Positions 56,916-64,000 of a stretch of 64,000 bases of DNA are shown here, in pieces. The stretch comes from Paraglaciecola chathamensis S18K6. GTDB taxonomy: Bacteria > Pseudomonadota > Gammaproteobacteria > Enterobacterales > Alteromonadaceae. The stretch's first letter is position 1. Each line of letters opens with the position of its first letter. The notes below the pieces were generated by a model that was not told the origin of the DNA, ran no database searches, and saw only the letters and a program-made list of their open reading frames with translations. The stretch spans positions 1 to 64,000 of the forward strand of contig BAEM01000002.1 in the NCBI GenBank assembly GCA_000314955.1. Direction: 5' to 3'. A program made the translations under genes and the position numbers.

Positions 56916-58205
56916 TTATTGCTCACGTGCAATAGCGCGGTAAGCTATGTCGTTGCGATAGAACATGCCTTCCCAGCTAATGGTGTTTGCCAGCTCATAG
57001 GCGCGCTGTTGGGCCTGTGTTACTGTTTCACCTAATGCTGTGGCACATAACACGCGGCCGCCATTGGTAGTGACTTGCCCATCAACCTCTTTGGTGCCTG
57101 CATGAAACACTTTGGCGCTTACATCTGCGCTATCACTCAAGCTTAGACCAGAGATGACATCACCCTTATTATAGGCTTGGGGGTAACCGCCAGCCGCAAG
57201 CACAACACCGACTGCTGCCCTAGGGTCAAATTGAGCAGTAGCTTGGTCAAGTTTGCCTGCAACGGCAAGTTGAATCAGTTCCACTAAATCAGATTGTAAG
57301 CGCAGCATAATGGGCTGTGTTTCAGGGTCGCCAAAACGGCAGTTGTACTCAATCACCTTGGGTGTGCCATCAGCCATAATCATCAAACCGGCGTATAAAA
57401 AGCCATGATAATCATTACCTTCGCTTGCCATACCTTCTACTGTTGGGTAGATCACTTCATTCATTACGCGCTGGTGAATTTCATCGGTTACCACTGGAGC
57501 TGGCGAATATGCGCCCATGCCGCCTGTGTTTGGCCCAGTGTCACCATTTCCAACACGTTTGTGGTCTTGGCTGGTGGCAAAAGGGAGTACATTCTTACCA
57601 TCAACCATGACAATAAAACTGGCTTCTTCACCGTCTAAGAATTCTTCGATCACCACACGGCTACCTGCATCACCAAATGCATTACCGGCTAACATGTCGC
57701 GCACCGCCTCTTCGGCTTCTGCTAATGTCATGGCGACAATCACACCTTTACCTGCGGCTAAACCGTCCGCTTTAATAACGATGGGCGCGCCTTTTTCTTG
57801 CAAGTATGCGATTGCAGGCTCGATTTCAGTAAAATTTTGATATTCAGCCGTCGGAATTTTATGACGGGCCAAAAAGTCTTTGGTGAATGCTTTTGAACCC
57901 TCAAGTTGAGCTGCAGCTTTGCTTGGACCAAAAATCGCTAAGCCTTCTGCTTGGAACGCATCAACCACGCCAAGCACCAAAGGCACTTCAGGGCCTACTA
58001 TAGTCAGTTCAACGGCGTTTTGTTTAGCGAAGGCCACAAGCGCTTCAATCTCTTCAACGTCTATCGGGACGTTCTCAAGTTTAGGTTCAAGAGCTGTTCC
58101 CGCGTTACCAGGCGCTACATAGACGTGGCTGACACTGTCAGACTGGGCGGCTTTAAAACCTAGAGCATGCTCGCGGCCACCGCCGCCAATTATCAATACT
58201 TTCAT
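56916..58205 (-). CDS. purD: Phosphoribosylamine-glycine ligase
   Basis: PurD joins 5-phosphoribosylamine and glycine with ATP, the second purine step. The 429-residue ATP-grasp protein begins MKVLIIGGGGREHALGFKA and has PIVIKADGLAAGKGV, DHKRVGNGDTGPNTGGMGAYSPAPV, and EYNCRFGDPETQPIMLRL. Gene order purH - exported methyltransferase - purD, all minus strand, differs from the direct purHD pair in enterobacteria. Confidence 0.97.
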   Translation of the reverse strand: MKVLIIGGGGREHALGFKAAQSDSVSHVYVAPGNAGTALEPKLENVPIDVEEIEALVAFAKQNAVELTIVGPEVPLVLGVVDAFQAEGLAIFGPSKAAAQLEGSKAFTKDFLARHKIPTAEYQNFTEIEPAIAYLQEKGAPIVIKADGLAAGKGVIVAMTLAEAEEAVRDMLAGNAFGDAGSRVVIEEFLDGEEASFIVMVDGKNVLPFATSQDHKRVGNGDTGPNTGGMGAYSPAPVVTDEIHQRVMNEVIYPTVEGMASEGNDYHGFLYAGLMIMADGTPKVIEYNCRFGDPETQPIMLRLQSDLVELIQLAVAGKLDQATAQFDPRAAVGVVLAAGGYPQAYNKGDVISGLSLSDSADVSAKVFHAGTKEVDGQVTTNGGRVLCATALGETVTQAQQRAYELANTISWEGMFYRNDIAYRAIAREQ

Positions 58206-58248
58206 GAAATTCGCTTTTCTATTGGGTTAACAAATGGGCTATTTATTA

Positions 58249-58274
58249 AAACGCCGCTCAGTAAGGCGGCGTTT
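58249..58274 (-). terminator. Terminator of the exported methyltransferase gene
   Basis: AAACGCCGC/GCGGCGTTT stem of 9 bp with an 8-base loop, with a T-rich tail on the minus strand. It separates this gene from purD, so purD may depend on its own promoter. Confidence 0.75.
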
Positions 58275-58306
58275 CTAGGGGCTAATCGTTAGCCTGAACG
58301 GTTAAG

Positions 58307-59113
58307 TTACTTTACGAACTTTAACGTCATGCGATTACTCTCGCCAATTCTCAGATACTTAGCTTGGTCTTTTTCACCTAGGCGTAAGCTCGGGGGAAGG
58401 GTCCACACGCCTTTTTCATGTTCACCGCTGTCTAGTTTATTGGCATTGATGTCACTTTTGCCAGCTAGGGTAAAGCCGGCTTTTTCGGCTAATGCGATAA
58501 CGTAAGACTGTTTCATATAACCCGAACTTTGCTGTAAAGCACTGCTTTGAGACTCACGTAAGCTGTGCTCAACCACGCCAAGCACACCGCCGACCTTTAG
58601 CGCTTTGTAAAAGGCTTTAAATGCGTTCTCTACGCCTTCATCACCGTCTTGCATATACCAGTTGTGAATATTGCGAAAAGTGAGCACACGGTCAAGGGAT
58701 TCAGCAGGGGCAAAATCAGTGGCTTTCATTGGGTGAAAAGTAGTGACCTTAACGTTCTGATAGCTTTTAAGGGCAGTGACTTTTTGTTCAAACTGTTCAC
58801 GAGATTTTTTGTAAAACTCGTTAGTGTTTTCATCAACGTAGAAATGCGCTGCATAAAACTGGCCTTTCTCTTTGAGTAACGGAGCCAGAATATTGCTGTA
58901 CCATCCACCGCCTGGAGATATTTCAGCCACGGCCATATCTTCTTGTACTTCGAAGAAACGCAATGTTTGTTGAGGGTGACGGTATTCGTCTCGCAATCTT
59001 TGTTCAGTAGGGCGTCCTTCATCAGCTAAGGCATCAATCAGTGCATCGGCTTGAACAAAAGGTGACGCTAACAAGGCAACGGAACAAATTAACTGAGTAG
59101 CACGTTTAAACAT
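58307..59113 (-). CDS. Exported class I SAM-dependent methyltransferase-like protein
   Basis: This is a 268-residue protein with a Sec signal peptide (SVALLASPFVQADA, cleavage about 22) and a methyltransferase-like fold: MAVAEISPGGGWYSNILAPLL is motif I, followed by AAHFYVDE, VLTFRNIHNWYMQD and LKVGGVLGVVEH. The exported location is odd because SAM is cytosolic; such proteins exist in this lineage but their activity is unknown. Start is the ATG at 59113 after AGGA. It sits between purH and purD but with its own terminator. Confidence 0.75.
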   Translation of the reverse strand: MFKRATQLICSVALLASPFVQADALIDALADEGRPTEQRLRDEYRHPQQTLRFFEVQEDMAVAEISPGGGWYSNILAPLLKEKGQFYAAHFYVDENTNEFYKKSREQFEQKVTALKSYQNVKVTTFHPMKATDFAPAESLDRVLTFRNIHNWYMQDGDEGVENAFKAFYKALKVGGVLGVVEHSLRESQSSALQQSSGYMKQSYVIALAEKAGFTLAGKSDINANKLDSGEHEKGVWTLPPSLRLGEKDQAKYLRIGESNRMTLKFVK

Positions 59114-59267
59114 GAGCAAATCCTATAATGGGTCATTAGACCAAAGTAGTGTAGCGTTTTTTTATACAACACTGAATAACATCTGCTGTAAATCCGCAAC
59201 GTAAGTCTACGCGAGACAGCCAAGCAGGATGTCAAAAATATCGTGCTTGACTGGCTGCATTTGGTGA

Positions 59268-60878
59268 TTAATGACGGAAGTGGCGCATTCCAGTGAAGAC
59301 CATAGCAATACCATGTTCATCAGCGGCAGCAATCACTTCGTTATCACGCATTGAACCGCCAGGCTGTATGACAGCACTGATACCAGCAGCGGCTGCGGCA
59401 TCGATGCCGTCACGGAATGGGAAGAACGCATCAGAGGCCATCACAGAGCCTTCCACTTGTAAGCCTTCATCTGCGGCTTTAATACCGGCGATTTTCGCAG
59501 AGTAAACTCGGCTCATTTGCCCAGCGCCCACACCGATTGTCATACTGTCCTTGCAGTACACAATTGCGTTAGATTTAACGTACTTGGCAACTTTCCAGGT
59601 AAACATTAGGTCTTTTAGCTGTTGCTCTGTGGGCTGAACTTTACTGACCACGGTCAGATCTTCCATATCGACCATTCCAAAATCGCGCTCTTGCACTAAT
59701 AAACCACCATTGACACGTTTAAAGTCGTAACCTTCGGTTAACTGACCTTGCCAATCGCCACAGGCCAATAAACGCACGTTCTTTTTCGCTGCAACGATTG
59801 CAATTGCTTCGTCGCTAACGGTAGGGGCAATAATGACCTCCACGAATTGACGGTCAACAATTGCTTGCGCCGTTGGGCCATCTAACTCGCGGTTAAACGC
59901 AATAATGCCGCCAAATGCTGAAGTTGGATCTGTCTGATATGCGCGGTTATACGCTTCAAGGATATTCTCGCCTAGTGCTACACCACATGGGTTAGCATGT
60001 TTGACGATAACGCATGCTGGCTCAGCAAATTCTTTTACGCACTCTAATGCAGAGTCGGTATCTGCGATATTGTTGAAAGACAACGCTTTACCTTGCAACT
60101 GAGTTGCGGTGGCAACTGACGCTTCTTGTATGTTGTTTTCTACGTAGAACGCAGCCTCTTGGTGGCTGTTTTCACCGTAGCGTAAATCTTGTTTCTTGCT
60201 CATTTGTACATTAAAAGTACGAGGGAAAGCGCTATGAACATGCTCGCAGTCGTCTGCGCAGTCATCACCATGCTCTTCGGATTCTATCATCGCACCGAAG
60301 TAGTTGGCGATCATACCGTCGTACTCAGCAGTGTGTTCAAATGCTGCAATCGCTAAGTCAAAGCGGGTGCTCGCCTTCACAGAACCATTGTTGGCTTGCA
60401 TTTGTTCAATCACGCGCGCGTAGTCTTTTGCGTTGACCACGATCGTTACATCGTTATGGTTTTTAGCTGCCGCGCGAACCATAGTTGGGCCACCGATATC
60501 AATGTTTTCAATCGCATCTTCAAGGCTGCAATCATCATTGGCTACCGTTGCCGCGAAGGGATACAAGTTAACCACAACCAAATCGATAGGTTGAATGTTG
60601 TTTTCAGCCATTACGGCTTCGTCTTGGCCACGACGAGCAAGAATACCGCCATGAATCTTAGGGTGAAGGGTTTTCACGCGCCCATCCATAATTTCAGGGT
60701 GCCCAGTGTAAGCAGACGCTTCAGTAACGGTTAGACCACTATCCGCTAATAATTTCGCTGTACCGCCGGTAGATAAAAGCTCAACGCCTTGCTCGGCTAA
60801 GAAAGTGGCAAATTCAACGATGCCAGTTTTGTCAGATACGCTAAGTAAAGCGCGGCGAATAGGTTTTTGAGTCGTCAT
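59268..60878 (-). CDS. purH: Bifunctional AICAR transformylase/IMP cyclohydrolase
   Basis: PurH carries out the last two steps to IMP. The 536 residues have the N-terminal IMP cyclohydrolase ([31 protein letters not shown]) and the C-terminal transformylase ([43 protein letters not shown], ending DMRHFRH-like GMRHFRH). At the domain junction (about 199-217) lies an acidic Cys/His-rich insert with Cys207, Cys211, His213 and His215, a few residues longer than in E. coli PurH. Confidence 0.97.
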   Translation of the reverse strand: MTTQKPIRRALLSVSDKTGIVEFATFLAEQGVELLSTGGTAKLLADSGLTVTEASAYTGHPEIMDGRVKTLHPKIHGGILARRGQDEAVMAENNIQPIDLVVVNLYPFAATVANDDCSLEDAIENIDIGGPTMVRAAAKNHNDVTIVVNAKDYARVIEQMQANNGSVKASTRFDLAIAAFEHTAEYDGMIANYFGAMIESEEHGDDCADDCEHVHSAFPRTFNVQMSKKQDLRYGENSHQEAAFYVENNIQEASVATATQLQGKALSFNNIADTDSALECVKEFAEPACVIVKHANPCGVALGENILEAYNRAYQTDPTSAFGGIIAFNRELDGPTAQAIVDRQFVEVIIAPTVSDEAIAIVAAKKNVRLLACGDWQGQLTEGYDFKRVNGGLLVQERDFGMVDMEDLTVVSKVQPTEQQLKDLMFTWKVAKYVKSNAIVYCKDSMTIGVGAGQMSRVYSAKIAGIKAADEGLQVEGSVMASDAFFPFRDGIDAAAAAGISAVIQPGGSMRDNEVIAAADEHGIAMVFTGMRHFRH

Positions 60879-60943
60879 AGTGTGTTTATCTTCTAAAAAG
60901 GGATTAACAATGATGCCAGGGGCGTGCAGTATAGCGCATACAA

Positions 60944-60967
60944 AAAGAGCACCCTAGGGTGCTCTTT
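60944..60967 (-). terminator. Terminator of dusB-fis
   Basis: A 24-base perfect palindrome followed by T on the minus strand, just after the fis stop. T-rich sequence also follows on the plus strand. Confidence 0.85.
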
Positions 60968-60978
60968 CAATTTTTTTC

Positions 60979-61272
60979 TTAGTTCATGCCGTACTGTTTA
61001 AGCTTCTTACGTAGCGTACCACGGTTGATGCCTAACATGATTGACGCGCGGGTTTGGTTGCCGCGAGTGAAGGTCATGATTTCTTCTAACATTGGCGCTT
61101 CAACTTCGGCCATTACTAGTTCATACAAGTTTTCAATATCTGTGTTGTCTAGTTGCTTAAGGTACTTATTCACAGCTTGTTTTACAGAGTCACGTAAAGG
61201 CTTTTGCGCCTGCGTTTGTGAAGGAGTCGTTACCGTAGTGGTAAAAGGAGAAGTTACATTTTGCTCGAACAT
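60979..61272 (-). CDS. fis: Nucleoid-associated factor Fis
   Basis: Fis bends DNA and controls rRNA, tRNA and recombination. The 97 residues match E. coli Fis closely: [15 protein letters not shown] in the core and the C-terminal helix-turn-helix [29 protein letters not shown]. Start is the ATG at 61272 (MFEQN), equal to the E. coli start. It follows dusB by 29 bases, the conserved dusB-fis operon. Confidence 0.97.
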   Translation of the reverse strand: MFEQNVTSPFTTTVTTPSQTQAQKPLRDSVKQAVNKYLKQLDNTDIENLYELVMAEVEAPMLEEIMTFTRGNQTRASIMLGINRGTLRKKLKQYGMN

Positions 61273-61301
61273 ATACAATCTTGCTCTTTAGTTAGTCATC
61301 G

Positions 61302-62303
61302 TTAGGCAGCAGGTGATACGAGGTGACTCGTAGGTTCGCCTGCCAAGTGGTCAAAATAATGTGCCAATGTATCGAGTTGCTCTGCAGCATCGTCAATCCC
61401 ATTGAACTTGGCTCGGAACCGCCGCTCACGGTCATGTTCCGCTAAATACCAACCCACATGCTTGCGGGCAATCCGCGCTCCCTTTAATTCACCGTAAAAT
61501 TGGTGAACATTAGCCACATGCGAGAGTAAAACATCACGCACTTCACTTAGCGGGGGCGAGGGTAGTATTTCGCCAGTTTGCAGAAAGTGTTGAATTTGGC
61601 GAAAAATCCAAGGGTTACCTTGAGCTCCTCGACCTATCATCAACGCATCTGCTTTGGTGTACTCCAACACGTGTTTTGCACTGTGCACGCAGGTAATATC
61701 ACCATTGGCAACGACGGGTATCGACACAGCCTGTTTAATGGCTTTAATGGTGTCGTACTCAGCGTTGCCTTTGTACATACAGGCCCGGGTGCGACCATGA
61801 ACTGCTAAAGATTGAATGCCGTTTTGTTCGGCGATCTTTGCAATCTGCACCCCGTTGCGATTATCCGTATTCCAACCTGTGCGTATTTTCAACGTTACCG
61901 GTACCTGCACTGCTTCGACCACAGATTGAACGATTTGCTCAACCAATTGTGGATCTTGCAGTAGTGCCGAACCCGCCAACTTCTTATTTACTTTTTTTGC
62001 CGGGCACCCCATGTTGATATCAACAATTTGAGCGCCGTTATCCACGTTAAACTGAGCCGCCTGAGCCATTAATAATGGATCGGCGCCAGCAATCTGAACC
62101 GCGCGAATCCCTTTTTCACCAACATGATCCATACGCTGCTTAGATTTATTTGATCGCCACACGTCAGGATTAGACGACAGCATTTCAGACACTACCAAGC
62201 CGGCACCCATGCGTTTGCATAATTGCCGAAAAGGCCTGTCTGTTACGCCTGCCATGGGCGCCAGAATCAAATTGTTTTCAAGCTTGTAAGGACCAATCTG
62301 CAT
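61302..62303 (-). CDS. dusB: tRNA-dihydrouridine synthase B
   Basis: DusB reduces uridine in the tRNA D-loop using FMN. The 333 residues have [15 protein letters not shown], the catalytic cysteine in [39 protein letters not shown] and [13 protein letters not shown]. It is the promoter-proximal gene of dusB-fis; strong upstream control of fis normally acts here. Confidence 0.96.
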   Translation of the reverse strand: MQIGPYKLENNLILAPMAGVTDRPFRQLCKRMGAGLVVSEMLSSNPDVWRSNKSKQRMDHVGEKGIRAVQIAGADPLLMAQAAQFNVDNGAQIVDINMGCPAKKVNKKLAGSALLQDPQLVEQIVQSVVEAVQVPVTLKIRTGWNTDNRNGVQIAKIAEQNGIQSLAVHGRTRACMYKGNAEYDTIKAIKQAVSIPVVANGDITCVHSAKHVLEYTKADALMIGRGAQGNPWIFRQIQHFLQTGEILPSPPLSEVRDVLLSHVANVHQFYGELKGARIARKHVGWYLAEHDRERRFRAKFNGIDDAAEQLDTLAHYFDHLAGEPTSHLVSPAA

Positions 62304-62357
62304 AATTCAAAACGCGAAATCGCGCAAAAACTGTCCGGTTTGCAAAAAAGGGCGGCA

Positions 62358-62384
62358 AGTTTACGGTTTTTTTACAGTCTTGAA
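62358..62384 (-). promoter_or_regulatory. Possible dusB-fis promoter
   Basis: On the minus strand a -35-like TTCAAG/TTTCAA (62379-62385) and a -10 TAAACT (62358-62363) are 15-16 bases apart. They are followed by a GC-rich discriminator (GCCGCCC), as in stringently controlled promoters. Spacing is suboptimal. Confidence 0.3.
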
Positions 62385-62449
62385 AAGGCTATATTTTGAA
62401 CAAATTGTTAGTTTTTTTGACGTTTTGGGCTTGACACTTATAGAACAAG

Positions 62450-62560
62450 GCAAATCACAGGGACTGTGCGGAAACGCAGGGTATTATTTAAGCTGATGTG
62501 TAAATTAATTGTAGTGAAGATGGCAAGGTTTGTTACATACAAACCTTACTAATAGTGGGG
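62450..62560 (+). ncRNA. Possible structured RNA on the plus strand (weak candidate)
   Basis: TTTGAC (62416-62421), a 17-base spacer and TATAGA (62439-62444) make a good promoter pointing into a gene-free stretch. Downstream are CACAG-GGA-CTGTG, TGCG-GAAA-CGCA (GNRA loop) and AAGGTTTGT-5-ACAAACCTT (62525-62547). No clean U-run terminator directly follows, though a T-run starts near 62570. The next plus-strand gene is about 500 bases on. The ends are guesses. Confidence 0.3.
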
Positions 62561-62573
62561 ATAAGGCGCTTTT

Positions 62574-62879
62574 TTAAAATTTAATCTTGCCGGTGAGAAT
62601 ATCTTTATACATGACCCAATCCCCTAAGAAACTATAAAACGGATACGTAAACGTTGCAGGCTTATTGTGTTCGAAAAAGAAATGCCCAACCCAAGCGAAG
62701 CCGTAACCTAAAATAGGCAATAACCACAAGTACACCAATTGTCCCGTGAACAGAGCGTAAAAGAGAGTGAAAATAATCAGCGTGGACCCCACAAAGTGCA
62801 AACGACGACAGGCGCTATTTTGATGCTCACTCAAATAATAAGGATAGAAGTCGGCAAAGCTCTGATATTTCTGCGTCAT
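62574..62879 (-). CDS. Mpo1-like (DUF962) membrane protein
   Basis: This 101-residue protein has two to three hydrophobic stretches and the Mpo1-like signature: SEHQNSACRRLHFVGS and GHFFFEHNKPATFTYP. Yeast Mpo1 is a dioxygenase in fatty-acid alpha-oxidation that uses such histidines with iron. The bacterial role is unproven. GGAAACC precedes the ATG. Confidence 0.88.
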   Translation of the reverse strand: MTQKYQSFADFYPYYLSEHQNSACRRLHFVGSTLIIFTLFYALFTGQLVYLWLLPILGYGFAWVGHFFFEHNKPATFTYPFYSFLGDWVMYKDILTGKIKF

Positions 62880-63056
62880 GTGGTTTCCACTTCATTATAT
62901 GTTCTAATAAAATAGGACGTTAGCACGGGTGCAGTTCAGCGAATTGTCCAATTGGCGACAATTACCATTTTTTCGGTTGCCTCAACAATAATTCGCCGCT
63001 TGAGTTTGGCACAAACGACCCCACCCTTTGTACATCAACAGCATAAGAGATTTAAC

Positions 63057-63902
63057 ATGCATAATAGCGTAGACATTAGCATAGAAAACTTTCAGCAAGT
63101 GATATTGCAAGAATCAGCCAACAAACTCGTTATGGTTGAATTCTGGGCGCAAGGCTACGAGCCCAGTGAGCAGTTAGCGCCTGTGTTACAAACGATTGCC
63201 AGCAAGCAGGGCGAGAACTTATTGCATGCGCGGGTGGATTGCCAGGCGCAGCCGGATATCACCGCGCAATTTGGTGTGCAAAACTTGCCTACGGTAATGC
63301 TTATCAAGGACGGCCAGCCAGTAGATGGTTTTGCCGGAGTCGAAAGCGAAGCAAATATTCAAGCCATGCTAGATAAGCATTTGCCTAAGCCTGAAGACGA
63401 ATTATTTGCCCAAGCGACTGCTATGGCCGAACAAGCAAACTACCAAGAAGCCTTTACGCTGGTTAAACAAGCGTTTGATCTTGATCCGAACCGAGCAGAC
63501 ATAAAGTTACTATTGGCGGATTGCCAAGTCGAAGTCGGGCAGGTGAATCAAGCTAAAGAGCTGCTTGCAACCATAGGCTTGGTGGACCAAGACGGATACT
63601 ACCGTGCGATTTTGGGCAAAATTGAATTGGCCGAACAGGCAGCTGAGTCACCAGAAATTATAGCCTTGCAGCAAGCACTGGAAAACGACCCAGACAATTT
63701 AGCGCTTAAAGTAAAGTTAGCGGTGCAAATGCGCCAAGCCAATCAATTAGAAGAGGCGTTGAGTCTGATGCATTCTGTGCTACTCAAAGATATAAACTTT
63801 GAAGATGCTAAAAAACTCATGCTGGATATGATCAACGCTTTGCCAGACGGCGAGCCGCTTAAGTCTCAGTATCGCCGTAAGGTTTACAGCCTGCTTTATT
63901 AA
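63057..63902 (+). CDS. cnoX: CnoX/YbbN-type thioredoxin-fold TPR protein without a CxxC
   Basis: This is a 281-residue protein (E. coli CnoX 284). An N-terminal thioredoxin fold (about 1-110) has MVEFWAQGYEPSEQLAPV where thioredoxins have WCGPC, so both active-site cysteines are missing and there is no thiol redox activity. The C-terminal half is a TPR-like superhelix (AEQANYQEAFTLVKQAFDLDP, KVKLAVQMRQANQLEEALSLM). CnoX family proteins act as holdase chaperones that hand clients to GroEL or DnaK. The ATG at 63057 after AAGAGA is preferred to an in-frame ATG at 62952 that would add 35 unrelated residues. Confidence 0.88.
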   Translation: MHNSVDISIENFQQVILQESANKLVMVEFWAQGYEPSEQLAPVLQTIASKQGENLLHARVDCQAQPDITAQFGVQNLPTVMLIKDGQPVDGFAGVESEANIQAMLDKHLPKPEDELFAQATAMAEQANYQEAFTLVKQAFDLDPNRADIKLLLADCQVEVGQVNQAKELLATIGLVDQDGYYRAILGKIELAEQAAESPEIIALQQALENDPDNLALKVKLAVQMRQANQLEEALSLMHSVLLKDINFEDAKKLMLDMINALPDGEPLKSQYRRKVYSLLY

Positions 63903-63931
63903 AGGCGCTGATTTAAGCATGATAAAAACCG

Positions 63932-63963
63932 AAATACCAAGACGCAGTGCTTGGTATTTTTTT
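63932..63963 (+). terminator. Rho-independent terminator after cnoX
   Basis: AAATACCAAG pairs with CTTGGTATTT around an 8-base loop and continues into a T-run. Confidence 0.9.
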
Positions 63964-64000
63964 GCCTGCAGTAAGGTGTTTAAGCAATATTAGCAGTGGC

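Noticed and set aside
59217-59257. Imperfect inverted repeat after purH
   Set aside because: Long, interrupted and without a T-run; not convincing as a terminator.
62525-62547. Perfect 9-bp stem as a terminator
   Set aside because: No T-run follows on either strand; kept only as part of the weak RNA candidate.
62952-63056. Upstream extension of cnoX
   Set aside because: The family begins near the ATG at 63057, which has its own ribosome site; the extension is unlike the family.

Overview
The window looks like a chromosomal segment of a marine gammaproteobacterium of the Alteromonadaceae, most like Paraglaciecola/Glaciecola (the Pseudoalteromonas atlantica T6c type). This is inferred from protein resemblance and gene order only: purA beside a DUF2065 gene, ompR-envZ next to hslO-hslR and the gsp cluster, fbp divergent from mpl, dusB-fis beside purH and purD, recQ beside yigI. 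I see no rRNA, tRNA, CRISPR array, transposase, integrase or prophage. It reads as core chromosome with a few lineage-specific operons.

Layout. 0.2-4.5 kb: class V aminotransferase, YitT-type membrane protein, VOC protein, purA and a DUF2065 gene. 4.5-9.4 kb (minus strand): two spondin-type secreted proteins followed by a response regulator and histidine kinase, plus an anchored beta-propeller protein. 9.7-12.1 kb: a small secreted protein, an M20/M42-like peptidase and prkB. 12.5-16.7 kb: ompR-envZ converging on hslR-hslO, then an SDR. 16.7-28.3 kb: a complete twelve-gene type II secretion operon gspCDEFGHIJKLMN, lacking only the prepilin peptidase. 28.3-34.7 kb: fbp, mpl, an S1/P1 nuclease, hemE, nudC and zur, with a likely small RNA between hemE and nudC. 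34.7-40.9 kb: cheX, yjbQ, an OmpA-family porin, dnaB, recQ and yigI.

41-45.3 kb (minus strand) holds a four-gene unit: exported cupredoxin-like protein, membrane GGDEF/EAL protein, DUF3034 protein and lipoprotein globin. Its parts suggest copper, haem and c-di-GMP chemistry at the envelope, but I know of no defined function. 45.5-52.9 kb: two MscS-type channels and tamA-tamB. 53-56.9 kb: mgtE, then a stress-like cluster (DUF1328, BON-domain, small coiled-coil protein, degenerate-receiver diguanylate cyclase) with two sigma-54-like promoter matches. 56.9-62.3 kb: purD, an exported methyltransferase, purH, fis and dusB. 62.5-64 kb: an Mpo1-like protein and a CnoX/YbbN-type thioredoxin-fold TPR protein.

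Functionally the segment is rich in envelope biology (T2SS, TAM, OmpA, MscS, EnvZ/OmpR, exported enzymes) and purine synthesis (purA, purD, purH). The best leads for something undescribed are the cupredoxin-EAL-DUF3034-globin operon, the hemE-nudC small RNA candidate, the spondin/two-component operon and the paired sigma-54-like boxes at 54.6 and 55.0 kb.
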